Shown: piece after piece, positions 12,515 through 19,679 of the stretch | Layout: every line of letters starts with the position of its first letter | Position numbering within the stretch: position 1 is the first letter of the stretch | Origin: an uncultured Mycobacteriaceae bacterium | GTDB taxonomy: Bacteria; Actinomycetota; Actinomycetes; Mycobacteriales; Mycobacteriaceae | Assembly: GCA_903927745.1 (NCBI GenBank) | Contig: CAIYOH010000259.1 | Span: 1 to 32,852, forward strand | Reading direction: 5' to 3' | Length of the DNA stretch: 32,852 bases | The notes under the pieces: generated by a model | Database searches by the model: none | Seen by the model: only the letters and a program-made list of their open reading frames with translations | Told to the model about the DNA's origin: nothing | Program-made: the position numbers and the translations under genes

Positions 12515-12684
12515 GCGCTCACTATTTCCTCAAAGTCGACCTTCTCGCGCACCCCGCAATCGGGACAGCGCCAGTCGTCAGGCACTTGACTCCACGGCGT
12601 CCCGGCCAGAAACCCCTCCCGCGCATCGCCTTTGGCTTCTTCAAAGATGTAGTTGCAGCTTGGGCAGCGATACGACTCCGTCAC
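12511..12684 (-). CDS. rubA: Rubredoxin (AlkG1-like)
   Basis: A 57-residue rubredoxin with iron ligands Cys7 and Cys10 ([13 protein letters not shown]) and Cys40 and Cys43 ([14 protein letters not shown]). Compared with the neighbouring rubredoxin it has one more residue, an arginine, after the second CxxCG. That is the signature described for AlkG1-type rubredoxins, which do not replace AlkG2 in alkane hydroxylation assays; its own role is unclear. The start is GTG at 12684, overlapping the alkB stop as GTGA. Two rubredoxins behind one alkB is the usual arrangement in mycobacteria and rhodococci. Confidence 0.95.
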   Translation of the reverse strand: MTESYRCPSCNYIFEEAKGDAREGFLAGTPWSQVPDDWRCPDCGVREKVDFEEIVSA

Positions 12685-13937
12685 TGCGAGGCTCCGTACC
12701 GCGCGAGCAGTGCAGTCCGCATCCGCGGGTGCAGATTGGCCCTGGTGATATCGCCGTTGTAGTGCTCGAGCACCCGGTGGTCCATCACCTTGCGCCACAG
12801 CGGAGGGAAATATGTCAGCGAGATCAACGACGCGTACCCGCTGGGCAGGTTGGGAGCGCCGTCCATGCTGCGCAGCGTCTGGTAGCGGCGGGTGGGGTTG
12901 GCATGGTGGTCGCTGTGTCGTTGCAGGTGATAGAGGAACAGGTTGGTGACCAGATGGTCGGAGTTCCAGCTGTGCACCGGCTCGCACCGCTCGTAGCGAC
13001 CGGTGTCGGTCTTCTGCCGCAGCAACCCGTAGTGCTCGAGGTAGTTGACAGCCTCCAGTAGGGCGAAGCCGAACACCGCCTGGATGACCACGAACGGGAT
13101 CAGCGCCGGGCCGAAGACGGCGATCAACACGCCCCACAACACCACCGACATCGCCCAGGCGGTCAGCACGTCGTTGTGCAGGTACGTCGCCGGGTTCCAG
13201 GGGCTCTTGCCTCCCCTGCGAAGCCGCTGGGCTTCCAGGCGCAACGCCGAACGTAGGCTGCCGACGACGCTGCGCGGCAAGAACTCCCAGAAGGTCTCCC
13301 CCATTCGCGCCGAAGCCGGATCCTCCGGGGTGGACACCCGCACGTGATGGCCGCGGTTGTGCTCGATGTAGAAGTGCCCGTAGCAGGTCTGCGCAAGGCT
13401 GATCTTGGATAGCCGGCGCTCCAGCGATTCCTTCTTGTGGCCCAACTCGTGCGCAGTATTGATGCCGATGCCACCGACGAAACCGACCGACACAGCCACC
13501 CCGAGCTTGCCGGCCCACCCCAGGGGGCCGGCAAAGCCGAGCCAACTCAACTGGGTGGCGGTGAACAGGTAGGCGCCCAGGACCACGGTGAGGTACTGAA
13601 ACGGCAGGCAGAGGTAGGTGCAGTAGCGGTAATACCGGTCGTTCTCCAGCCGCTCCATCACGTCGTCGGGGGGGTTCTGCCCGTCGGGCCCGTACCGCAG
13701 GTCGAGGATCGGCAGCAGCACGTAGAGCAGGATCGGGCCGATCCACAGCGGCACCTGGGCGGCGGCGTGCCAGCCCAGCTGGTTACACCCCCACACGATC
13801 GGCAGCATCACGAACAGCGCCGTGGGCGGGATAAGCCCCATGAGCCACAGGTGGCGTTTCTTGTCGCGCCACTGCGGCGACCCCGGAGTGCGCCCCGTCG
13901 TACCCTCGGCACCGATGGAGTTGATCTGTGTGGTCAT
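12681..13937 (-). CDS. alkB: Alkane 1-monooxygenase AlkB
   Basis: Integral-membrane non-haem di-iron enzyme that oxidises the terminal carbon of medium-chain n-alkanes using O2 and rubredoxin. The 418-residue protein has several hydrophobic segments and all histidine boxes: HELGHK at 163-168, EHNRGHH at 192-198 and LQRHSDHH at 338-345, plus the AlkB signature NYLEHYGLLR at 298-307. ATG at 13937 is preceded by a purine-rich AGGGAGG about 9 bases upstream. It leads an overlapping operon with two rubredoxins and a TetR regulator. A near-perfect 18-base palindrome upstream is a candidate operator. Confidence 0.97.
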   Translation of the reverse strand: MTTQINSIGAEGTTGRTPGSPQWRDKKRHLWLMGLIPPTALFVMLPIVWGCNQLGWHAAAQVPLWIGPILLYVLLPILDLRYGPDGQNPPDDVMERLENDRYYRYCTYLCLPFQYLTVVLGAYLFTATQLSWLGFAGPLGWAGKLGVAVSVGFVGGIGINTAHELGHKKESLERRLSKISLAQTCYGHFYIEHNRGHHVRVSTPEDPASARMGETFWEFLPRSVVGSLRSALRLEAQRLRRGGKSPWNPATYLHNDVLTAWAMSVVLWGVLIAVFGPALIPFVVIQAVFGFALLEAVNYLEHYGLLRQKTDTGRYERCEPVHSWNSDHLVTNLFLYHLQRHSDHHANPTRRYQTLRSMDGAPNLPSGYASLISLTYFPPLWRKVMDHRVLEHYNGDITRANLHPRMRTALLARYGASQ

Positions 13938-13996
13938 CTGCTAAACCTCCCTGTGGATACCACCACGGTCAGTTTGGACAATACGGGAGTTTACGT

Positions 13997-14014
13997 CTCA
14001 TGTCTAGACATTAG
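13997..14014. promoter_or_regulatory. Palindromic operator candidate upstream of alkB
   Basis: CTCATGTCTAGACATTAG is an 18-base inverted repeat with one mismatched pair; its central 12 bases, ATGTCTAGACAT, are perfectly symmetrical. It lies 60-77 bases upstream of the alkB ATG in an AT-richer patch. On the minus strand a TTTACA hexamer (14023-14028) lies just upstream of it. Size and symmetry suit a TetR-type dimer, presumably the regulator at the end of the same operon. Binding is inferred. Confidence 0.5.
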
Positions 14015-14046
14015 CTATCATTTTGTAAAGCCGGTGTCGGCGATCA

Positions 14047-15273
14047 TCACACGCCGACAGTGACCCGGAACACCCTCGTGGGCTGCTGCGCCACCAGGCG
14101 GATCGGCCCGTCGTCGGCCGCCACCCACGCCACCGCGCCGTGGCGCAGCGTGAGAGAGTCCGACTTGCCATGCACCGTCGCACAACCCTGCGTGCACACC
14201 AAGATCTGCGGGCCGTCGTGGGCGCAGGCAGCGTCGACCTCGTGACCGAGGTCGTCGCCTCCGAGGGCAAGCTGCGCGACGGCGAACTCGTCCGCCGGCG
14301 TCTCATACACCCGGGCGAACCCCTCGCCGCGGATGTGCGGCCGCAGTTGCGCCTCGGTGCTCGGGGTGAAGTCCAGCACCCGCAACAACTCGGGCACGTC
14401 GACGTGTTTGGGGGTGAGCCCCCCGCGTAACACGTTGTCGGAGTTAGCCATCACCTCAAGCGCAAACCCACGCAGGTAGGTGTGCAGGTTGCCAGCCGGC
14501 ACGAAGATCGCCTCCCCGGGCGCCAGGGTGATCCGGTTGAGCAGCAGCGCGGCCAGCACCCCTGCGTCACCGGGATAGCGCTCGCCGAGCTCAAGGACCG
14601 TCTTGGCCTCCGCCACGAACTCAGTCGCCCCGGAGCTGACGTACTGGATGGCGCCGTCCAGCACCGCCGGCACCAGCACGTCGAGGGCGGGCTGGGGCGC
14701 GGTGATCCACGTGGTGAACAGCGCCCGCAGCCCGTCGGCGTCGGACTGGTCGCCCAGCAGGTCGATGAACGGATCGAGGTCAGCGACCGCCAGCGCGGTC
14801 AGCAGTTTGGCCGTCCGGGATGCTGGGCGGAACCCGGCCAGCGCCTCGAACGGCTGCAACGCCACCAGCAGCTCCGGCTTGGCGGAGGTGTCGCGGTAGT
14901 TGCGCAACGGAGACGACAGCGCAATACCCAGCCGCTCCTCGCGCCGGTAGCCCTCAAGCGCCTGCTCAGCACTGGGGTGGGCCTGCAACGACAGGGGCTC
15001 GTCGGCGGCCAACACCTTGACCAGAAACGGAAGGACGTCACCGAACCGGGCGCGCGACCCAGCGCCAAGCTGGCCCGCCGGATCGGCGAGGAGCGCGTCG
15101 AGCAGCGAGACCTCGCCGTGGGCGGTCTCCAGCCGGGCCGGGTCGGCGGGATGGGCGCCGAACCACAACTCAGCCTCCGGGTGCGCCGCCGGGACCGGAC
15201 GGCCCGTGAACTCCGCTATCACGGTGCGCGATCCCCACGCGTACGTCCGCAAGGCCCCGCGAAGCAGTTCCAC
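14047..15273 (-). CDS. manA: Mannose-6-phosphate isomerase, class I
   Basis: Interconverts fructose-6-phosphate and mannose-6-phosphate, feeding GDP-mannose for PIM, LM, LAM and other mannosylated products. The 408-residue protein has the type I zinc-enzyme motifs LSLQAHPS (about residues 93-100), NYRDTSAKPELLVAL, and NLHTYLRGFALEVMANSDNV followed by LRGGLTPKHVDV, with cupin-like halves on both sides. ATG at 15273 starts MELLRGALRTYAWGS, the usual family beginning. It ends the minus-strand cluster DUF3499 gene, phosphomannomutase, TobH-like, manA, which carries two consecutive steps of mannose activation. Confidence 0.96.
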   Translation of the reverse strand: MELLRGALRTYAWGSRTVIAEFTGRPVPAAHPEAELWFGAHPADPARLETAHGEVSLLDALLADPAGQLGAGSRARFGDVLPFLVKVLAADEPLSLQAHPSAEQALEGYRREERLGIALSSPLRNYRDTSAKPELLVALQPFEALAGFRPASRTAKLLTALAVADLDPFIDLLGDQSDADGLRALFTTWITAPQPALDVLVPAVLDGAIQYVSSGATEFVAEAKTVLELGERYPGDAGVLAALLLNRITLAPGEAIFVPAGNLHTYLRGFALEVMANSDNVLRGGLTPKHVDVPELLRVLDFTPSTEAQLRPHIRGEGFARVYETPADEFAVAQLALGGDDLGHEVDAACAHDGPQILVCTQGCATVHGKSDSLTLRHGAVAWVAADDGPIRLVAQQPTRVFRVTVGV

Positions 15274-15297
15274 CAGAGTTATCTAACCCCGCGGTAG

Positions 15298-16371
15298 CTA
15301 ACCGCGCACCAGCCGCAGGTACACCGCCGCCATCTCCAGCCGCACGGCGAGGACGGCCAGCTGCTGGTCGGCGGGTGCCGCGCCGGTGGGCCCGGCCGGT
15401 TCGCCGGGCAGCTCCGGGACGTCCTGGGCGGCCAGCAGGGTCACGTCGTCAAGCCCGGCGACACGCGCGGCCACCACAGTCCGCTCGTCGGCCAGCGTCA
15501 GCGCCAGTACCCGCAGCCGGTCCGGCAGCGGCCCGTCGAGCTCCTCGTCATGGAACAGGGAATCCACCGGCGAGCCGGCGGCCGCGCCGCGCAGGGCGGT
15601 CACCGCGTCAGCCAGACCGGTCGCGGCGACCGCCTCGTGGGCAATCCTCAGCAGCATCGAGCTGCCGTGCCGGGCCAGCGCCAGCGTCGCGGCGCAGTCA
15701 CCGGCCAGCGCCACCCGACGGCCGGCCATGCGTGCCGCGATCGTCTTGGCGGGGTTGGTGAACAACTCACGACTCGCGCTGTTGCGCAGCGTTTCGGCGT
15801 CCAGTTCGTCGGCGAGCGCCCCGAGTTCGACCGCCGCCCTGGGGTCGACGACACGCAGCGCCGCCAGGCCGGCGCCCAGGTACCGACACAATCCGAACTC
15901 GCCGGGAATCCACAGCCGCGGCGCCAGCACGGCGACCCGGCCGGCGGTGGAATCCCGCAGCGGTCCCTCGTACGGGGCCACCACCAGCACCCGTGCGCCG
16001 CGGCGGACGCCGGTGGCTGCCGCACTCACCAGCGCCGGGTCGCCCGGGTCGTCGCCGGCGACGATCAACACGTCGAGCGGGCCGACCCACGGCGGCGTCT
16101 CGCCGGTGAGCACGATCGGCGCGGACGCCGACCCGCCCAGCGTCGCCGCCAGGATGGACCCGGCCGTCTCGGCGGTGCCCCGTACGGACACCCATACAAC
16201 GCTGCGCGGGCGCCCGTCGCCGGCAAGTGAGTCCAGCGCGCCCTCGTCGGCAGCCGCAGCAATCGCGCGCACCTGCGCGCCCGCCGACGACGCGGCCCGC
16301 AGCAGGCCGTCGCGGTCGGCGGCGAGTAGGCCGTCGGTGTCTTCGAGGTCGACCTCCGAGGCGGCGTTCAC
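15298..16371 (-). CDS. TobH / SIS-domain-like protein (Rv3256c family)
   Basis: The 357-residue protein belongs to the actinobacterial family annotated TobH, related to the SIS sugar-phosphate isomerase fold of bifunctional phosphoglucose/phosphomannose isomerases. Recognisable stretches are PLDVLIVAGDDPGDPALVSA and GARVLVVAPYEGPLRD in the first half, and a probable second SIS lobe including FTNPAKTIAARMAGRRVALAG. I cannot identify a catalytic Glu/His set. It sits between phosphomannomutase, whose stop its GTG start overlaps as GTGA, and manA. A role in mannose or hexose phosphate metabolism is therefore likely but unproven. Confidence 0.82.
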   Translation of the reverse strand: MNAASEVDLEDTDGLLAADRDGLLRAASSAGAQVRAIAAAADEGALDSLAGDGRPRSVVWVSVRGTAETAGSILAATLGGSASAPIVLTGETPPWVGPLDVLIVAGDDPGDPALVSAAATGVRRGARVLVVAPYEGPLRDSTAGRVAVLAPRLWIPGEFGLCRYLGAGLAALRVVDPRAAVELGALADELDAETLRNSASRELFTNPAKTIAARMAGRRVALAGDCAATLALARHGSSMLLRIAHEAVAATGLADAVTALRGAAAGSPVDSLFHDEELDGPLPDRLRVLALTLADERTVVAARVAGLDDVTLLAAQDVPELPGEPAGPTGAAPADQQLAVLAVRLEMAAVYLRLVRG

Positions 16372-17759
16372 GATGCCGCCTGCTGCGCGATTCCGGAGCT
16401 GACCCGCGCGACCACCGAAGCGACGTCCGCGGCGGTGCGGGCCTCGACGTTAAGCCGCAGCAATGGCTCGGTATTGGAGCTGCGCAGGTTGAACCAGCTG
16501 CCGTCGTCGAGGTCGACCGTCACCCCGTCGAGGTGGTCGATTGCGTGGACCCGATCGCCCAACGAGGTCAACACCGCGTCCACGCACCGCTCGGCGTCGG
16601 CGACGCGGAAGTTGATCTCACCTGAGGCCTCGTAGCGCTGGTAGTCGCGGGCCAGCTCCGACAGCGGCCGTCGCGTCTCGCTGAGGGCGGCCAGCACGTG
16701 CAGCGCCGCCAGCATCCCGGAGTCGGCGCCCCAGAAGTCCCGAAAGTAATAGTGCGCCGAGTGTTCGCCGCCGAAGATCGCACCGGTCTGCGCCATGAGC
16801 GCCTTGATGTAGGAGTGCCCGACCCGGGACCGCAGCGGCGTCCCACCGCGTTCGGTGACCAGTTCCGGCACCGCGCGGGACGTGATCACGTTGTGGATGA
16901 TCGTCGCGCCGGTTTCGCGGCAGAGCTCCCGGGCGGCGACCAGGCTGGTCACCGTCGACGGCGACACGGGCTGCCCGCGTTCGTCGACGACGAAGCAGCG
17001 GTCGGCGTCGCCGTCGAACGCCAGCCCGATATCGGCCCCGACGGCGCCGACGAACTTCTGCAGGTCCACCAGGTTGGCTGGGTCCAGCGGGTTGGCCTCG
17101 TGGTGGGGAAACGAACCGTCGAGCTCGAAGTAGAGCGGCACCAGGGTGATCGCGTCAATCGGGCCGAACACCGCGGGTGCGGTGTGACCGGCCATGCCGT
17201 TGCCCGCGTCGACGGCCACCCGCAGCGGGCGCCACCCGGTGGAGTCCACCAACGTGCGCAGGAAAGTGCCGTAGTCGTCCAGCACGTCGCGATCGGACAC
17301 GGTCCCCGGCGGACCGTCGTAGCGCGTGTGCCGCTCGACGCCGGCGATCACGTCGTCGCTGATGACGCCCAATCCGGTCTCGGCGCCGACCGGTTTGGCG
17401 CCGGCTCGACACAGCTTGATCCCGTTGTAGGCGGCCGGGTTGTGACTCGCGGTGAACATGGCGCCGGGGCAGCCCAGCCGCCCCGAGGCGAAGTACAGCT
17501 GGTCGGTGGACGCCAACCCGACCCGCACCACATCCAGGCCCTGGCCGGTCACCCCGGCGGCGAACGCGGCAGCCAGCGCCGGCGAACTGTCGCGCATGTC
17601 GTAGCCGATCACGACTTGCCGCGCCCCCTCGGTGCGCATCAGCCTCGCGAACGCGGCACCCAGATCGGCGACCAGTGGCTCGTCGAGTTCCTCACCGACC
17701 AGCCCGCGCACGTCATACGCCTTGACAACGCGATGGACTGCCGCGGCGGACCGAGACAT
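16368..17759 (-). CDS. manB: Phosphomannomutase/phosphoglucomutase
   Basis: Converts mannose-6-phosphate to mannose-1-phosphate. The 463-residue alpha-D-phosphohexomutase has the phosphoserine loop TASHNPAAYNG, metal site DGDADRC, sugar-specificity loop GGEHSAHYYF and the C-terminal phosphate-binding loop RSSNTEPLLRLNVEA. The frame is open 22 codons further upstream. ATG at 17759 (MSRSAAAVHRVVKAYDVRG) has AGGAG six bases before it and matches the family start. It is called manB or pmmA in mycobacteria (Rv3257c), a name also used for the unrelated GDP-mannose pyrophosphorylase. Confidence 0.96.
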   Translation of the reverse strand: MSRSAAAVHRVVKAYDVRGLVGEELDEPLVADLGAAFARLMRTEGARQVVIGYDMRDSSPALAAAFAAGVTGQGLDVVRVGLASTDQLYFASGRLGCPGAMFTASHNPAAYNGIKLCRAGAKPVGAETGLGVISDDVIAGVERHTRYDGPPGTVSDRDVLDDYGTFLRTLVDSTGWRPLRVAVDAGNGMAGHTAPAVFGPIDAITLVPLYFELDGSFPHHEANPLDPANLVDLQKFVGAVGADIGLAFDGDADRCFVVDERGQPVSPSTVTSLVAARELCRETGATIIHNVITSRAVPELVTERGGTPLRSRVGHSYIKALMAQTGAIFGGEHSAHYYFRDFWGADSGMLAALHVLAALSETRRPLSELARDYQRYEASGEINFRVADAERCVDAVLTSLGDRVHAIDHLDGVTVDLDDGSWFNLRSSNTEPLLRLNVEARTAADVASVVARVSSGIAQQAAS

Positions 17760-17858
17760 GCGGGACTCCTGACGACGTGAGCTCTTAGCCGCAACACTAT
17801 CGGCCCACGGCGACATCGACCGCATCGGTTTGCGACGAGATGCGCTGGTGGTCGCCGG

Positions 17859-18323
17859 CTAGTCCGAAGGGTCGGGCAACACCCGTAAATGCCCGCGGCG
17901 GCGTCCCGAGCGAGGCTCGGGCGGCGCTAGCACGCCTCCACTGGGCGCGCTCACGTGGGCCCCGTTGCGGTGCAGGCGCGAATCGGCGAAGGCATCAAAA
18001 CTCTGGTAGCCGTTCACCGGTGCTGAAGCCACGTCGCGGCCATGGTCGACCGGGCCGCCCTCGCGAACAGCATCAGCCAGAGCGACCAAGTCGTCCTCGT
18101 CGGGATTACCGGGCAACGGCATAGGTCCGGAGTGCCGCACCAGCTCCCACCCGCGGGGCGCGGTGATCCCGCTTGCGTGGCCGACGCATAGGTCCCAGGA
18201 GTGGGGCTCGCGCGCGGTGGCGAGGGGGCCCACGACAGCCGTCGAGTCCGAGTACACAAAGGTCAAGGTCGCGACGGCGTAGTGCGGACACCCGGGCCGG
18301 CAACAGCGACGGGGAACGTTCAC
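17859..18323 (-). CDS. DUF3499 family protein with cysteine-rich N-terminus
   Basis: A 154-residue protein of the actinobacterial DUF3499 family, function not known. The conserved N-terminal block has Cys7, Cys8, Cys12, His14, Cys46 and His49, in the segments RRCCRPGCPH and WDLCVGHA, which could bind zinc. VYSDSTAVVGPLAT and APRGWELVRH are family signatures. The C-terminal third is low-complexity and arginine/proline rich. The frame is open upstream to 18575. GTG at 18323 fits the family start and is preceded at leaderless distance by TAGCCT. It heads the phosphomannomutase-TobH-manA cluster, 99 bases upstream of the phosphomannomutase. Confidence 0.85.
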   Translation of the reverse strand: MNVPRRCCRPGCPHYAVATLTFVYSDSTAVVGPLATAREPHSWDLCVGHASGITAPRGWELVRHSGPMPLPGNPDEDDLVALADAVREGGPVDHGRDVASAPVNGYQSFDAFADSRLHRNGAHVSAPSGGVLAPPEPRSGRRRGHLRVLPDPSD

Positions 18324-18336
18324 GACCGACAGGCTA
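18324..18336 (-). promoter_or_regulatory. Leaderless-type -10 element for the DUF3499 gene
   Basis: On the minus strand TAGCCT (18331-18336) fits the TANNNT -10 consensus and stands seven bases before the GTG at 18323. Transcription would then begin at or next to the start codon. There is no Shine-Dalgarno sequence, consistent with a leaderless mRNA. Confidence 0.4.
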
Positions 18337-18411
18337 TCGTGCGGAAACGCCGCCGAAGCGCCGGACACGCGCATCCGGTGAGCCCACGATGTCCAACCGT
18401 TACCATCGGGT

Positions 18412-18933
18412 GTGGGCGATCCCCCCAGCTTCCCGCGCAGCGGTCGGTCCCCGGACGGGCCGCCGATACACCGCTCAGCCGCATACCGCTCGTCGCGACA
18501 CAGACGCGACATGCGCGGCCCACTCTTGCCGCCGACCGTGCCGGGGTGGCGCACGCGCGCCGAGCGGTTCGACATGGCCGTGCTCGAGGCCTATGAACCG
18601 ATCGAACGGCGACTACAGGATCGCTTGTCCGAACTCGACGTCGCTGTTGACGAAATCCCGCGCATCGCGGCCAAAGACCCCGACAGCGTGCAATGGCCAC
18701 CCGAAGTCGTCGCCGACGGACCGATAGCCCTCGCCCGGTTGATCCCCGCCGGGGTGGACGTCAGGGGCAATGCCACGCGGGCGCGAATGGTGCTGTTCCG
18801 CAAGCCGATCGAGCGACGGGCCAAGGACACCCTGGAACTCGGTGATCTGTTGCACGAAATTCTGGTGGCTCAGGTCGCGATTTACCTCAATGTCGACCCG
18901 GGGGTCATCGATCCGACGATCGACGACGAGTAA
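18412..18933 (+). CDS. Zincin-like metallopeptidase-family protein with degenerate active site (Rv3259-like)
   Basis: A 173-residue member of the actinobacterial zincin_1-like family. The region MRGPLLPPTVPGWRTRAERFD starts the conserved part, and PIALARLIPAGVDVRG and ARMVLFRKPIERRA follow. Where the peptidase HExxH should be, the sequence is HEILV (residues 148-152): the second histidine is valine, so zinc-dependent catalysis is doubtful. The start is uncertain. GTG at 18412 keeps the basic stretch before MRGP (RSSRHRRD) that many homologues also have; ATG at 18511 would start at MRGP. No Shine-Dalgarno is seen at either. It is divergent from the DUF3499 gene and convergent with whiB2. Confidence 0.85.
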   Translation: MGDPPSFPRSGRSPDGPPIHRSAAYRSSRHRRDMRGPLLPPTVPGWRTRAERFDMAVLEAYEPIERRLQDRLSELDVAVDEIPRIAAKDPDSVQWPPEVVADGPIALARLIPAGVDVRGNATRARMVLFRKPIERRAKDTLELGDLLHEILVAQVAIYLNVDPGVIDPTIDDE

Positions 18934-18958
18934 TCCCCCCCGCGCGTGATCGCACGTG

Positions 18959-19327
18959 TCAGATGATGCCGCGCTTGAGGCGCCGGCGCTCACGTTCGGA
19001 TAACCCGCCCCAGATTCCGAATCGCTCGTCGTGCTCGAGGGCGTAGTCCAGGCATTCGTGGCGAACCTCGCAACCCAAGCAGATCTTCTTCGCCTCCCGC
19101 GTGGAACCGCCCTTCTCCGGGAAGAAGGCCTCCGGATCCGTTTGAGCGCACAGCGCGCGGTCCTGCCACTGATCCGGGGTCAACGGGAGCGACAGCGATT
19201 CGGGCTCGAACTCAGCGTGGATGTCGGGAACCACGGTCAGGCGCGGCCGGGGAGGCGCGGCCGGGACGGGATTCATGGTGGCAAGGGGGGCGTTTGCCAT
19301 GACGCCCCGAAGATGTTCGTAGGACAT
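18959..19327 (-). CDS. whiB2: WhiB2/WhmD iron-sulfur regulator
   Basis: Essential actinobacterial regulator of septation and division that binds a [4Fe-4S] cluster. The 122-residue protein has cluster ligands Cys60, Cys83, Cys86 and Cys92 (C...CxxC...C), the GIWGG turn at 104-108 and the basic C-terminal helix ERERRRLKRGII. ATG at 19327 starts MSYEHLRG, matching the MSYE start of the long M. smegmatis form WhmD rather than the shorter M. tuberculosis annotation. A GGCGGA stretch lies about 7 bases upstream. A good sigma-A-like promoter lies about 170-200 bases upstream, implying a leader of about 160 bases. Confidence 0.95.
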   Translation of the reverse strand: MSYEHLRGVMANAPLATMNPVPAAPPRPRLTVVPDIHAEFEPESLSLPLTPDQWQDRALCAQTDPEAFFPEKGGSTREAKKICLGCEVRHECLDYALEHDERFGIWGGLSERERRRLKRGII

Positions 19328-19494
19328 AGGTTGTCCGCCTTCGCAGATCGGTGGAGATCGGTTGGAAAGAGGGCTACTTCTCGGTGTTCTTCTGTACAAG
19401 CCGTGTTCTCGGTGACAATCAATTCGAACAAGTGATCGAATCTCGGCCTGCCCCAGCGAAATCGGCTGGCTAACCGGGAAATGACACTGGTGTG

Positions 19495-19523
19495 ATTAGA
19501 CACGGGTTGACATGCCGGGTCAA
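19495..19523 (-). promoter_or_regulatory. Sigma-A-type promoter candidate for whiB2
   Basis: On the minus strand a -35 TTGACC (19518-19523) is followed by a 17-base spacer and a -10 TCTAAT (19495-19500), each five of six to consensus. It points toward whiB2 with a start site near 19488, giving a leader of about 160 bases. It lies in the 352-base whiB2-fbiA divergent gap, otherwise without a convincing gene and visibly less GC-rich than its surroundings. Confidence 0.55.
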
Positions 19524-19665
19524 GCCCCAGAGCCAAATTCCATACCATCTCGTGACCGTTTTTCGGCGTTTCCGTTGTCTTGGACCTTCGGCGTGTCGAT
19601 CGTGGCGCCGATCCGCGCTGATCACAGTCGGTCACGGCGCGAACCGCGACGGGAGCGCCGGGCGG

Positions 19666-19679
19666 TACTGTCAGGCCCT
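19666..19679 (+). promoter_or_regulatory. Leaderless-type -10 element for fbiA
   Basis: TACTGT (19666-19671) fits TANNNT and stands eight bases before the fbiA GTG. No Shine-Dalgarno is present. No convincing -35 is seen, which is usual for mycobacterial promoters. Confidence 0.35.

Noticed and set aside
17905..17921. Perfect 7-bp stem CCCGAGC-GAG-GCTCGGG near the end of the DUF3499 gene as a terminator
   Set aside because: It lies inside the coding region before the stop codon, has no T-tract, and such stems are frequent by chance in this GC content.
19507..19512. TTGACA on the plus strand as a -35 for fbiA
   Set aside because: No -10-like hexamer lies 16-18 bases downstream and it is about 170 bases from fbiA. 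The same place is better explained by the minus-strand whiB2 promoter, whose -35 lies in the same TTGAC/GTCAA dyad.
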